Shown in pieces: positions 41,667-49,823 of a stretch of DNA of 64,000 bases. The stretch spans positions 1,240,001 through 1,304,000 of the forward strand of contig NZ_BAABDF010000007.1 of NCBI RefSeq assembly GCF_039539485.1, given 5' to 3'. The notes beneath the pieces are model-generated. The model searched no databases and was not told the origin of the DNA. It saw only the letters and a program-made list of their open reading frames with translations. A program made the translations under genes and the position numbers. Every line of letters starts with the position of its first letter. Positions within the stretch are counted from its first letter, which is position 1. The stretch is from Celeribacter arenosi (lineage in GTDB: Bacteria; Pseudomonadota; Alphaproteobacteria; Rhodobacterales; Rhodobacteraceae).

Positions 41667-42218
41667 TTAGAGTGCGTAGTCGCGCCCCAGGAAATGCAAC
41701 GATCCCGCCTGCGTCGACGACGTCACATGCTCTACCCATTCGCTCGAAAAGGTCTTTTCGAAAGTTTGAGGGAACATATGCACGACATTGTGCATCGTGA
41801 TGAGCGCCAACAGAATTCCGGCGAATTGCGCCCCCATGCGTTTGACCGCTGACAGGGACAAAAGTTCGCGCACCAGAAATGCGACAGAAATTGCGAAGAC
41901 CACGTCGATAATGAGATTGAGGTCCGGCGCGCCGCGCGGAACGCCCTCTACCTGAAACCGCAGGAAGCGCGCGATAAAGGCCGCCATCCCGCCGAGCGCA
42001 AAGGCGAAGAAATACGACACCACCGGCGTGATCGGCAAAGCCGCGCGCGGTTTGTAGGCGTCCCCGTAGGGCCCGCGCTGGTACCGCTCTGTCATTTCCG
42101 ACAAGCGTTGGTTGCGATCGACATTGCGTGCACGTGACGGCCCCAACAAAAGGTCCGTGTTCACTGCTGGCTGTGGCAACCGCGACAGGCGTAGGTAGAA
42201 CTCGTTTTGCTGGCTCAT
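41667..42218 (-). CDS. Membrane protein of unknown function in suf operon
   Basis: A 183-residue protein with about three membrane helices (residues about 62-85 ITPVVSYFFAFALGGMAAFIA, 100-120 LIIDVVFAISVAFLVREL, 130-148 FAGILLALITMHNVVHMFP) and a hydrophilic N terminus (LGPSRARNVDRNQRLSEMTERYQRG). Same strand as sufB and sufC. No family recognised. Confidence 0.75.
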   Translation of the reverse strand: MSQQNEFYLRLSRLPQPAVNTDLLLGPSRARNVDRNQRLSEMTERYQRGPYGDAYKPRAALPITPVVSYFFAFALGGMAAFIARFLRFQVEGVPRGAPDLNLIIDVVFAISVAFLVRELLSLSAVKRMGAQFAGILLALITMHNVVHMFPQTFEKTFSSEWVEHVTSSTQAGSLHFLGRDYAL

Positions 42219-42380
42219 GACCGAACCTTCTCACACTGGATACAAGCTCTGAGGCTAAAACAGCATCATGGCAGAATTCGGGCACTGTTGACGCAGGGTA
42301 AGGAAATGCTGCCACATTAGTCGAAACTAATGCGCCAAATTCCTCATATTGTTGCGTTTTCACGAACAATCCCCGTCTCC

Positions 42381-42593
42381 CTAGCCCTGATAAGTAACCA
42401 TGCGAATGAGGATCATGACCGCCCATCCCAACATGGAGGCCAAAAAGGCGGTGGCATAAACAGACCCTTTGTACAGACCTTGGGTGCTGCCGCGACTCGC
42501 GCGGATCGACAAGCCGATCAAGGCACCCACAAAGATACCGACGGCGACGCCAAAGCTTTTCATGGCAAAAAAAGTGACGAGTTCAGGATGCAT
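42381..42593 (-). CDS. Small membrane protein
   Basis: A 70-residue protein with two hydrophobic helices (FGVAVGIFVGALIGLSI and ATAFLASMLGWAVMILIRMV). It starts three bases after the YbjQ-family stop, so it is likely co-translated. An internal ATG at residue 11 is possible. No family recognised. Confidence 0.65.
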   Translation of the reverse strand: MHPELVTFFAMKSFGVAVGIFVGALIGLSIRASRGSTQGLYKGSVYATAFLASMLGWAVMILIRMVTYQG

Positions 42594-42596
42594 GGA

Positions 42597-42908
42597 TTAC
42601 CCCAGTTTCACAGCGGTACCGGAGGCCGACACCATCAGCATGTTGTTGATTACCTCATAGTCGAGATCGACCCCAACGACAGCGTCACCACCCAGGCTGC
42701 GGGCTTCGTCTTCCATTTCCTTGAGAGCGGTCTTGCGCGCCTTCCCGAGTTCCTGCTCGTAGGCAGCAGAGCGCCCGCCCACGATGTCGCGGATGCCCGC
42801 GAACAGGTCGCGGAAAATATTCGCGCCCAGAATGGCCTCGCCGGTAACGATGCCACGATATTCGGCAATGCTGCGCCCTTCGATGGAGGGTGTCGTTGTG
42901 ATGATCAT
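42597..42908 (-). CDS. YbjQ family protein
   Basis: A 103-residue member of the YbjQ/UPF0145 (heavy-metal-binding-like) family: TTPSIEGRSIAEYRGIVTGEAILGANIFRD, then GGRSAAYEQELGKARKTALKEMEDEARSLGGDAVVGVDLDYEV. The protein is expected to form pentameric rings; function unsettled. Its start overlaps the stop of the preceding 60-residue gene (ATGA). Confidence 0.92.
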   Translation of the reverse strand: MIITTTPSIEGRSIAEYRGIVTGEAILGANIFRDLFAGIRDIVGGRSAAYEQELGKARKTALKEMEDEARSLGGDAVVGVDLDYEVINNMLMVSASGTAVKLG

Positions 42909-43087
42909 TGATCTCTCCCCTTTTCAATCAGGTGATGGATGACGCGGCTCACGACCCAGTAAAGGCAGCCAAAAACCAGCATCGGCGCGAGCAGTTCTTC
43001 GCGCGGCCAATCAAACAGGAAATGCATCCCCAAACCCCACAGGGCCGTGGCGATCCCCGTTTGAAACAGGCGCGCACGCGCACTCAT
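42905..43087 (-). CDS. Small membrane protein downstream of sufB
   Basis: A 60-residue protein with two hydrophobic segments (TGIATALWGLGMHFLFDW and LAPMLVFGCLYWVVSRVIHHL). The start shares a base with the sufB stop (TGATG) and its stop overlaps the YbjQ start, so it is embedded in the operon by translational coupling. No family recognised. Confidence 0.7.
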   Translation of the reverse strand: MSARARLFQTGIATALWGLGMHFLFDWPREELLAPMLVFGCLYWVVSRVIHHLIEKGRDQ

Positions 43088-44628
43088 CAGCCCACCGATC
43101 CCTCGAGCGAAATCGCCACCAACTGCTGCGCTTCCATGGCAAACTCCATGGGCAACGCCTGCAGGACGTCTTTACAGAACCCGTTGACGATCAGCGCGAC
43201 CGCCTCTTCTTCGTCCAGACCGCGCGACTGGCAGTAGAACATCTGGTCATCATCCACCTTCGATGTCGTCGCCTCATGCTCTACACGCGAGGAGTTATTT
43301 CTAACCTCGATGTAGGGCACCGTGTGCGCACCGCAATCCGACCCGATCAGGAGCGAGTCGCACTGCGTGTAATTGCGCGATCCGGAGGCCTTTTTGTGCA
43401 TCGAAACCTGACCGCGATAGGTGTTCTGTGCTTTACCGGCGGAGATGCCTTTGGACACGATCCGGCTCTTGGTGTTTTTGCCAAGGTGGATCATTTTGGT
43501 GCCCGTATCGGCCTGCTGCATGTTGTTGGTGATCGCGATTGAATAGAACTCGCCCTGACTGTCATCACCACGAAGGATGCACGACGGGTATTTCCACGTG
43601 ACGGCCGATCCGGTTTCAACCTGCGTCCACATCACCTTGGAGCGATCCCCACGGCAATCGGCACGCTTGGTGACGAAGTTGTAGATACCACCCTTGCCGG
43701 TCTCATCCCCGGGAAACCAGTTCTGAACAGTGGAGTATTTCACCTCCGCGTCGTCCATGACCACGATTTCAACCACAGCAGCGTGCAACTGGGCCACGTC
43801 GCGTTGTGGGGCTGTGCAGCCTTCGAGGTACGACACGAACGACCCCTTGTCGGCGATGATCAGCGTGCGCTCGAACTGGCCGGTGTTTTCCGCGTTGATA
43901 CGGAAGTAGGTCGAAAGCTCCATCGGGCAGCGCGTATTCGGCGGAATGTAGACAAACGAGCCATCCGAGAACACGGCAGAGTTCAGCGTTGCATAGTAGT
44001 TGTCGGAAATCGGCACCACGGAGGCGAGGTATTTCTTCACCAGCTCTGGGTGCTCTTTGATCGCCTCGGAGATCGAACAGAAAATGACGCCCGCATTTTC
44101 GAGCTCTTTCTTGAACGTCGTCCCGACCGAAACGGAGTCAAAAACGGCGTCCACGGCGACTTTGCGCTGGGAGTTCGCACCATCCGCAGGCACCTCGCCC
44201 GCACCTTCGACGCCGGCCAAAATCATCTGCTCTTTCAGAGAGATGCCGAGCTTTTCGTATGTCGCGAGAAGCTTGGGATCGACCTCGTCGAGAGACTTCG
44301 GCTTGGTTTCCATGCTCTTGGGACGCGCGTAGTAATACTGGTCCTGAAAGTCGATCTCGGGGTAATCCACCATGGCCCAATTGGGCTCTTCAAGCGTGAG
44401 CCAACGACGATAGGCCTCAAGGCGCCAGTCCAGCATCCACTCGGGCTCTTCGTTCTTGGCCGAAATCAGGCGCACGATATCTTCGGACAGCCCTTTAGGG
44501 GCGTATTCCATTTCGATATCGGTGTCCCAGCCGTACTTATAAGCGCCAGCCAGCGCCTGAACCGCAGCGACAGTATCTTCTTCGACCCCGTCTTTGACCT
44601 GGTCTTTAAGTTGAACGTCATCCACCAT
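43087..44628 (-). CDS. sufB: Fe-S cluster assembly protein SufB
   Basis: Scaffold subunit on which the cluster is built with SufC and SufD. The 513 residues include the N-terminal MEYAPKGLSEDIVRLISAKNEEPEWML, the central FVYIPPNTRCPMELSTYFRINAENTGQFERTLI, EGCTAPQRDVAQLHAAVVEIV, and the C-terminal QCDSLLIGSDCGAHTVPYIEV with the conserved Cys, followed by EHEATTSKVDDDQMFYCQSRGLDEEEA. The ATG at 44628 has AAGGTGA upstream; the frame reaching 44748 overlaps the desulfurase gene and is rejected. Confidence 0.97.
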   Translation of the reverse strand: MVDDVQLKDQVKDGVEEDTVAAVQALAGAYKYGWDTDIEMEYAPKGLSEDIVRLISAKNEEPEWMLDWRLEAYRRWLTLEEPNWAMVDYPEIDFQDQYYYARPKSMETKPKSLDEVDPKLLATYEKLGISLKEQMILAGVEGAGEVPADGANSQRKVAVDAVFDSVSVGTTFKKELENAGVIFCSISEAIKEHPELVKKYLASVVPISDNYYATLNSAVFSDGSFVYIPPNTRCPMELSTYFRINAENTGQFERTLIIADKGSFVSYLEGCTAPQRDVAQLHAAVVEIVVMDDAEVKYSTVQNWFPGDETGKGGIYNFVTKRADCRGDRSKVMWTQVETGSAVTWKYPSCILRGDDSQGEFYSIAITNNMQQADTGTKMIHLGKNTKSRIVSKGISAGKAQNTYRGQVSMHKKASGSRNYTQCDSLLIGSDCGAHTVPYIEVRNNSSRVEHEATTSKVDDDQMFYCQSRGLDEEEAVALIVNGFCKDVLQALPMEFAMEAQQLVAISLEGSVG

Positions 44629-44677
44629 CGGATCACCTTTCCTTCGTGCGTTTCGCGGGCTTACGCCCGTCGTTATC

Positions 44678-45727
44678 TTATGCGGCCCGCTGCTTCCAGC
44701 GGGCATGTGCGGCCACCCAAGCATCGGCAAACCGCTCGATTTCTTCACCCGTGGTCTCTGGTCCGATCGACACCCGCATCGCGCTGGATGCCGCCTGATC
44801 CGAAAACCCCATGGCTTTCAATACTCTTGACGCCTTGACCTTGCCCGACGAACAGGCCGATCCGGCGGAGATGGCAAATCCGGCGAGGTCCATTTGCATG
44901 ACCTGCGTCTCACCCTTCCAGCCTTCCGTTACGGCACAAACCGTATTTGGAAGACGCGCACCGTCCGCCCCTACCAATGTGGTGTCGGGCGCCGCATCCG
45001 CAAGGCGTGCCTCCAGAAGATCCCGCTTTTCAGCCACCCCGTCCCAGAGCCCGTCGGCAAGCGCAACCATGGCCGCCTCTGCCGCAGCACCGAACCCCGC
45101 GATGCCGATGACGTTTTCGGTGCCCGAACGACGGCCCATTTCCTGACCCCCGCCCTTGATACGTGCCTCCACATCGAGGCCTTCGCGCAAAATCAACGCG
45201 CCGACCCCTTTGGGGCCGCCGAGTTTATGGGCGGACACCAGCACCATATCGGCGCCGAGCCACGATACCGCGAAGGGGATTTTCCCGAACGCCTGCGTCG
45301 CATCGCAAACGGCGATGCCAGACGGCACGTCCTGCAGGATGCCGGTCTCCGAATTCGCCATCTGGAGCGCCGTTTTTGAAGGATCGACCACCTGAACCCG
45401 ACCGTCGGACCCGACAGTCAGATCAGGCGCGCACCACTCCGACACGGCCTCGTGTTCGATATCGCCACAGGACAACCCACGCCCGTCGCAGGCCAACATC
45501 GCAGCCTCGGTTGCACCCGATGTGAACACGACATCCTGCACCCGCGCGCCTAGCGCCGTGGCGACCTGCGCGCGCGCGCGCTCTACCAATGCCTTGGCCG
45601 CGCGACCTTCTGCGTGAACAGAAGACGCGTTGCCTACCACATCCATGGCCGCGATCATCGCCGAGCGCGCCTGCGCACAGAGCGGCGCAGTCGCATTCCA
45701 GTCGAGATATGTGCGGGCTCGGGTCAA
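44678..45727 (-). CDS. Cysteine desulfurase, IscS/NifS type
   Basis: Group I PLP desulfurase of 349 residues, somewhat shorter than IscS (about 400): YLDWNATAPL, NASSVHAEGRAAK, FTSGATEAAML, the PLP Lys in VSAHKLGGPKGVGAL and the catalytic Cys in SAGSACSSGKVKASRVL. The best start is TTG at 45727. It lies between iscR and sufB, so one operon carries two desulfurase types. It may serve as sulfur donor for Suf or for tRNA thiolation by MnmA. Confidence 0.93.
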   Translation of the reverse strand: MTRARTYLDWNATAPLCAQARSAMIAAMDVVGNASSVHAEGRAAKALVERARAQVATALGARVQDVVFTSGATEAAMLACDGRGLSCGDIEHEAVSEWCAPDLTVGSDGRVQVVDPSKTALQMANSETGILQDVPSGIAVCDATQAFGKIPFAVSWLGADMVLVSAHKLGGPKGVGALILREGLDVEARIKGGGQEMGRRSGTENVIGIAGFGAAAEAAMVALADGLWDGVAEKRDLLEARLADAAPDTTLVGADGARLPNTVCAVTEGWKGETQVMQMDLAGFAISAGSACSSGKVKASRVLKAMGFSDQAASSAMRVSIGPETTGEEIERFADAWVAAHARWKQRAA

Positions 45728-45772
45728 AACCTAACGCTTCCTTGAACGGTCAAATACGCATGCCAAACGGCA

Positions 45773-46231
45773 CTATTCGTCGACGATTTCAAACAGGTGC
45801 GGCACAGCCGGACAGGGGCGCAATTCGTTTTCCACCACATCCGACAGGCGGGTCTGATGCATGAAAACATAGACATGCGCAGACAACCCTTCCCACAATC
45901 GGTTGGTCATCGACTGCGCACGACTGCCCGAAACACCACCCGACGCACCCGCGCCGGTGTGCATGGCACTCACGGTCTCCTCAACCGCTTCCATGATGTC
46001 TGACACGCGGATTTCACTCGCCGGTTTGGCGAGGCGATACCCACCACCCGGCCCACGGACAGAAACCACCAGTTCGGCACGACGAAGTTTCACAAAGAGC
46101 TGTTCGAGGTAGGGGAGCGAAATGTCCTGACGCTTTGAAATCTCGGCCAGAGACAGAAGCCCGTCCGGGCGTTGCAGGGCCAGATCGGCCAAGGCAACCA
46201 TGGCGTAACGCCCTTTTGTCGAGAGTTTCAC
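45773..46231 (-). CDS. iscR: Rrf2-family Fe-S regulator IscR
   Basis: Winged-helix repressor that senses Fe-S status and controls the suf operon it heads. The 152 residues begin MKLSTKGRYAMVALADLAL with the Rrf2 helix-turn-helix (SLAEISKRQDISLPYLEQLFVKLRRAELV, then GPGGGYRLAKP). The C-x5-C-x5-C cluster site of E. coli IscR is absent: the region reads SAMHTGAGASGGVSGSRAQ, and the only Cys is Cys140 in RPCPAVP. GTG start at 46231 with GGGTGGGG upstream. Confidence 0.93.
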   Translation of the reverse strand: MKLSTKGRYAMVALADLALQRPDGLLSLAEISKRQDISLPYLEQLFVKLRRAELVVSVRGPGGGYRLAKPASEIRVSDIMEAVEETVSAMHTGAGASGGVSGSRAQSMTNRLWEGLSAHVYVFMHQTRLSDVVENELRPCPAVPHLFEIVDE

Positions 46232-46383
46232 GGCACCCCACCCTTCCGATTCCAGTCACCGGCACACAATGCCACTTTTGCGGCCAATAAATGAGGCCAA
46301 AGGCGCAAAAACATTGACGTCAGCACCATGGCACCTTAGGTCCATGACACCTCGCCAACGCGTCCTGCAGGCAATTTAGAATT

Positions 46384-46412
46384 CTTCTAAGTACCCTTAG
46401 CGATTTCGTCAA
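46384..46412 (-). promoter_or_regulatory. Promoter of iscR-suf operon with overlapping dyad
   Basis: Minus-strand TTGACG (46412-46407), 17-nt spacer, TAGAAG (46389-46384). The -35 lies in a dyad CTTnnCGAnnTCGnnAAG at 46396-46413, a plausible operator for IscR or another iron regulator. The leader is about 145 nt. Confidence 0.55.
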
Positions 46413-46523
46413 GTATATTCGCTGAAGACCCTGTGACGGCGCAAAGGCTTCATATGACCGGACCGCCCCGCCCGCCATGACGTCATACCGCGCGGGGCGC
46501 GACTTGAGGAGACAGGGACAAAG

Positions 46524-47177
46524 ATGCCCGAAGTGATTTTTCCTGGCCCAGAGGGCCGGCTCGAAGGCCGCTACCACCCGCAAGCGCAAAAAGACGCCCC
46601 TATCGCGATTATCCTGCACCCGCATCCACAATTCGGCGGCACGATGAACAACCGCGTGGTGTACAACCTGCATTATGCTTTCCACCAAATGGGCTTTACT
46701 GTCCTGCGGTTCAACTTTCGCGGTGTGGGTCGCTCGCAGGGTGAGTATGATCAAGGCATCGGTGAGCTTTCCGATGCGGCATCGGCACTCGACTACCTCC
46801 AGTCGATGAACCCCAACGCCAAACATTGCTGGGTCGCCGGTTTCTCGTTCGGCGCATGGATCGGGATGCAACTCCTGATGCGCCGTCCCGAAATCACCGG
46901 ATTTATCTCGGTGGCACCACCCGCCAACATGTATGACTTTTCGTTCCTTGCCCCCTGCCCGGCATCCGGCCTGATTATCAACGGCACGGCTGACCGTGTG
47001 GCGCCGCCAAAGGATACCCATGGCCTCGTGAACAAGCTTCACGAACAAAAGGGTATCACCATCACCCACGAGGAAATCGAGGGGGCGGGCCATTTCTTTG
47101 AAGACCCGCATATGGAACAGATGATCGGCAGCGTCGAAACCTATGTTCGCCGCCGCCTGACGGAGACGACGAGGTAA
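46524..47177 (+). CDS. Alpha/beta hydrolase
   Basis: A 217-residue alpha/beta-hydrolase-fold protein: IAIILHPHPQFGGTMNNRVV (oxyanion region), VLRFNFRGVGRSQGEYDQG, nucleophile elbow VAGFSFGAWIGMQ, Asp in NGTADRVAPP and His in IEGAGHFFED. It resembles the YfhR/dienelactone-hydrolase-like group of small housekeeping hydrolases; substrate unknown. Divergent from iscR with about 290 nt between. GAGGAGA lies upstream of the ATG. Confidence 0.88.
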   Translation: MPEVIFPGPEGRLEGRYHPQAQKDAPIAIILHPHPQFGGTMNNRVVYNLHYAFHQMGFTVLRFNFRGVGRSQGEYDQGIGELSDAASALDYLQSMNPNAKHCWVAGFSFGAWIGMQLLMRRPEITGFISVAPPANMYDFSFLAPCPASGLIINGTADRVAPPKDTHGLVNKLHEQKGITITHEEIEGAGHFFEDPHMEQMIGSVETYVRRRLTETTR

Positions 47178-47183
47178 GCCGAT

Positions 47184-47453
47184 ATGAGCATCACGGAAGA
47201 ACTTGCCGACAAACTGGCCAAAGACACCATCGACGCGCTCGACCTCTTTGAGGACGATCAACTCATTCAGGATGTAGGTCGGGTTGTCGGGGCCTCTTCC
47301 GTGACCACTCAGGAGGCATTCCTGACCTCGGCGCGAGTGCGTTTGTCGGAAAAACTGGGACGGGCCTATCTCGAAAAACGTATCGCGGAGGCACAGGCCG
47401 GAATCGATGCCTCTGCACCGCCGCCGAGCGCGGAAGACGACATCAAATACTGA
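47184..47453 (+). CDS. Small helical protein of unknown function
   Basis: An 89-residue acidic, helical protein (SITEELADKLAKDTIDALDLFEDDQLIQDVGRVVGASSVTTQEAFL cut into helices, then RVRLSEKLGRAYLEKRIAEAQ). It starts six bases after the hydrolase stop with GAGGTAAG overlapping it, so it is co-translated with it. No family recognised. Confidence 0.75.
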   Translation: MSITEELADKLAKDTIDALDLFEDDQLIQDVGRVVGASSVTTQEAFLTSARVRLSEKLGRAYLEKRIAEAQAGIDASAPPPSAEDDIKY

Positions 47454-47463
47454 TGAACGCCGC

Positions 47464-47877
47464 CTACGATTTTGGGGGAATGGCGTAGGTCATTTGCGCA
47501 TGGGCCACGACATCATCGTGTCCGGCACTGCACAGAGCGGCTGTCCCGACGGCCAATGTGCGCCCCAGCTTCAACACCTTCGCTTGCGCGAGCAGATCGA
47601 CCCCCGCGGCCGGTTTACGCATGAAATCGATATGCGCGCCGGTTGTCACCGTCAGCGGCACTTCTCCGATCCGGTTCAAAATCGCAAAGTAGATCGCCAC
47701 ATCGGCCAGCATAAACATCGAGGGACCTGAAACGGTCCCACCCGGCCTCAAATGGCGCGTGTCGGGTGTAAACCGCAACGTCACGCCATCGCCCACGCTA
47801 TCCACGCGAAGCACGTCGGCAACCTGCTCGAAATCGCGCTCCAGAAACCTTTGCAGCGCAGCAGCGTCCATTTTCAT
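47464..47877 (-). CDS. PaaI-like thioesterase
   Basis: A 137-residue hot-dog-fold protein: HLRPGGTVSGPSMFMLADVAIYFAILNRIG holds the PaaI/4HBT pattern, followed by TVTTGAHIDFMRKPAAGVDLLAQAKVLKLGRTLAVGTAALCS. Probably hydrolyses an acyl-CoA; substrate unknown. GGGAGGG precedes the ATG at 47877. Confidence 0.88.
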   Translation of the reverse strand: MKMDAAALQRFLERDFEQVADVLRVDSVGDGVTLRFTPDTRHLRPGGTVSGPSMFMLADVAIYFAILNRIGEVPLTVTTGAHIDFMRKPAAGVDLLAQAKVLKLGRTLAVGTAALCSAGHDDVVAHAQMTYAIPPKS

Positions 47878-47936
47878 TCTTGATCCCTCCCGTCCCTGCT
47901 TTTTAGTCTGGCGTGGAACCATTGGGAGGACAAGCC

Positions 47937-48341
47937 ATGGACGACGTCGCAACCTACCTCGACAACATCGAGCACCCGACACGCAACGCCGACGCCAAAC
48001 GGCTGGACGCAATCTTTCGCTCCGTCACGGGGTTCGACCCGTGGCTTTCACCAAATGGTAAAATGGTCGGTTATGGAAAATACCACTACACCTACGACAG
48101 CGGCCATTCCGGCACGGCACTGGCCACCGGCTTTGCCCCCGCCAAGTCCAATCTGACCATCTACATCATGCCGGGGTATCTGAAGATGGACGATCCGCTA
48201 TCGCGGTTGGGCAAGCACAAGAAAGGCAAATCCTGCCTCTACATCAACAAACTCGCGGATATCGACGAAGACGTTCTGGCCGAAATCATCCGTCTCGGCC
48301 TAAACGACCTCGCCACAAGATGGACGGTCGAGGCGACCTAA
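47937..48341 (+). CDS. DUF1801 domain protein
   Basis: A 134-residue protein with the DUF1801 (YdhG-like) pattern: VATYLDNIEHPTRNADAKRLDAIFRSVTGFDPWLS, MVGYGKYHYTYDSGHSG, NLTIYIMPGY and KKGKSCLYINKLADIDEDVLAEII. GGGAGGACAAGCC precedes the ATG. Function unknown. The stop overlaps the convergent carboxypeptidase gene. Confidence 0.85.
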   Translation: MDDVATYLDNIEHPTRNADAKRLDAIFRSVTGFDPWLSPNGKMVGYGKYHYTYDSGHSGTALATGFAPAKSNLTIYIMPGYLKMDDPLSRLGKHKKGKSCLYINKLADIDEDVLAEIIRLGLNDLATRWTVEAT

Positions 48342-49822
48342 AAGCCGTAAATCGCCCCGAACTTCGCCTCCAGATAGTCGAGAAGCGGAGCCTCGGAAGG
48401 CTCAAAGCCACAAGCATGCCGGATCGTATCCTTCGGCTCACGCAGGCCGCCAAATGTTTGCAGATGATCCCCGAGCCACGTCGTCGCCGCCGATGTATCA
48501 CCCTTCGCGAGGCCCGTATCCAGATCGGGAACCGCCTCACGCAGTGCCTGATGCAGGCAACCGGCGTAGACATTGCCCAGTGAATAGGTCGGGAAATAGC
48601 CGAACAACCCGACCGGCCAATGAACATCCTGCAGGCAGCCGTTGGAGACCTTATCGACCCTCACGCCAAAATCGGCCTCGAACCGCGCGTTCCATGCTTC
48701 CGGCAAATCGGCGACATCGAGATCGCCGGCAATGATCTGACGCTCCAGATCAAAGCGCAAAAGCACGTGGAGGTTATATTGAACCTCATCGCTTTCGGTG
48801 CGGATATAGCCCGGCGTGACACGGTTCACGGCCGCAAAGAACGCATCCTCATTGGCAATGCCAAAGTCACCAAAGCGATCACGCATCCGCCCGAACAACC
48901 ACCCCGTGAACGCGCGCGAACGGCCCAACTGGTTCTCGTAAATCCGGCTCTGGCTTTCATGGACACCCATCGACACGCCCGCGCCAAGGGGCGTCAACAG
49001 ATGGGCATCGTCGATACGTTGTTCATAGGCCGCATGCCCGACTTCGTGGATCGTGGAATAGAGGCAATTGAAGGGATCGGTTGCGCTGGTGCGCGTGGTG
49101 ATGCGCACGTCCTGACCCGAGCCCGATGAAAACGGATGCACCGCCTTGTCGATCCGGCCCAGTTCGAAATCGTAGCCAAAAGCCGAGGCCACTTCATGCG
49201 CCAACGCCATCTGCGCGGCCTCATCAAATGTTCCTGTGACACCAGCCGGTTGATCCGCCCCGAGGATTTTGTCGCGCAATTCGACCAAACGGGGACGTAG
49301 CGCGCCGAACATCTGGGCAAGGTCTGCAGCACTCCCACCGGGTTCGTAATCCTGCAGGAGCGCATCGTAGAGATCACCCTGCTCGGCGCCTTGTGACAGA
49401 GCCGCTGCCTCTTCGCGTTTGAGCGCCACGACCTCTTCGAACGTTGGCGCAAAACGCGCGAAATCATCATTCGCGCGCGCCTCGGCCCACACGCCCTGAG
49501 ACAGGGACGTCGCCTTGGCCAAAGCACTGGCGAGCTTTGCGGGAACCTTGGTATTGCGCGCATAGGAACGGCGGATATGGCGCAGATTGGCCTGCCCGAC
49601 CGCATCGAGGTCCGCGTCACTGATCGCGGCGAGCCAGTCCCCAACCTGAGGGTTCGTGCGCCGCGCGTGCAGGACATTTTCGATCGCAGCGAATTCTTCG
49701 CCCCGTTGCGCGGTTGCACCACGCGGCATCACCGTTTCCTGATCCCACCCGAGACGCCCCGCAATAGAGGCAAGCGCCTGCGTTTCACGTTCGAACGCCA
49801 TCAGGTCATCAAATGCAGTCAT
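48338..49822 (-). CDS. Carboxypeptidase M32 (Taq type)
   Basis: Metallocarboxypeptidase of 494 residues. The zinc motif is HEVGH at 259-263 (STIHEVGHAAYEQ), with the downstream Glu in GVHESQSRIYENQLGRSRAF. Other family marks are GRLGWDQETVMPRG, HPFSSGSGQDVRITTR and a C-terminal GYFPTYSLGNVYAGC. Cytoplasmic by lack of a signal peptide. The ATG at 49822 lies directly after the ctaA stop (one base between); the longer frame to 49948 overlaps ctaA. Confidence 0.95.
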   Translation of the reverse strand: MTAFDDLMAFERETQALASIAGRLGWDQETVMPRGATAQRGEEFAAIENVLHARRTNPQVGDWLAAISDADLDAVGQANLRHIRRSYARNTKVPAKLASALAKATSLSQGVWAEARANDDFARFAPTFEEVVALKREEAAALSQGAEQGDLYDALLQDYEPGGSAADLAQMFGALRPRLVELRDKILGADQPAGVTGTFDEAAQMALAHEVASAFGYDFELGRIDKAVHPFSSGSGQDVRITTRTSATDPFNCLYSTIHEVGHAAYEQRIDDAHLLTPLGAGVSMGVHESQSRIYENQLGRSRAFTGWLFGRMRDRFGDFGIANEDAFFAAVNRVTPGYIRTESDEVQYNLHVLLRFDLERQIIAGDLDVADLPEAWNARFEADFGVRVDKVSNGCLQDVHWPVGLFGYFPTYSLGNVYAGCLHQALREAVPDLDTGLAKGDTSAATTWLGDHLQTFGGLREPKDTIRHACGFEPSEAPLLDYLEAKFGAIYGF

Positions 49823-49823
49823 G

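Noticed and set aside
46320..47261. 313-codon minus-strand frame opposite the alpha/beta hydrolase
   Set aside because: The hydrolase on the other strand has clear catalytic motifs; this frame has none and crosses the iscR promoter.
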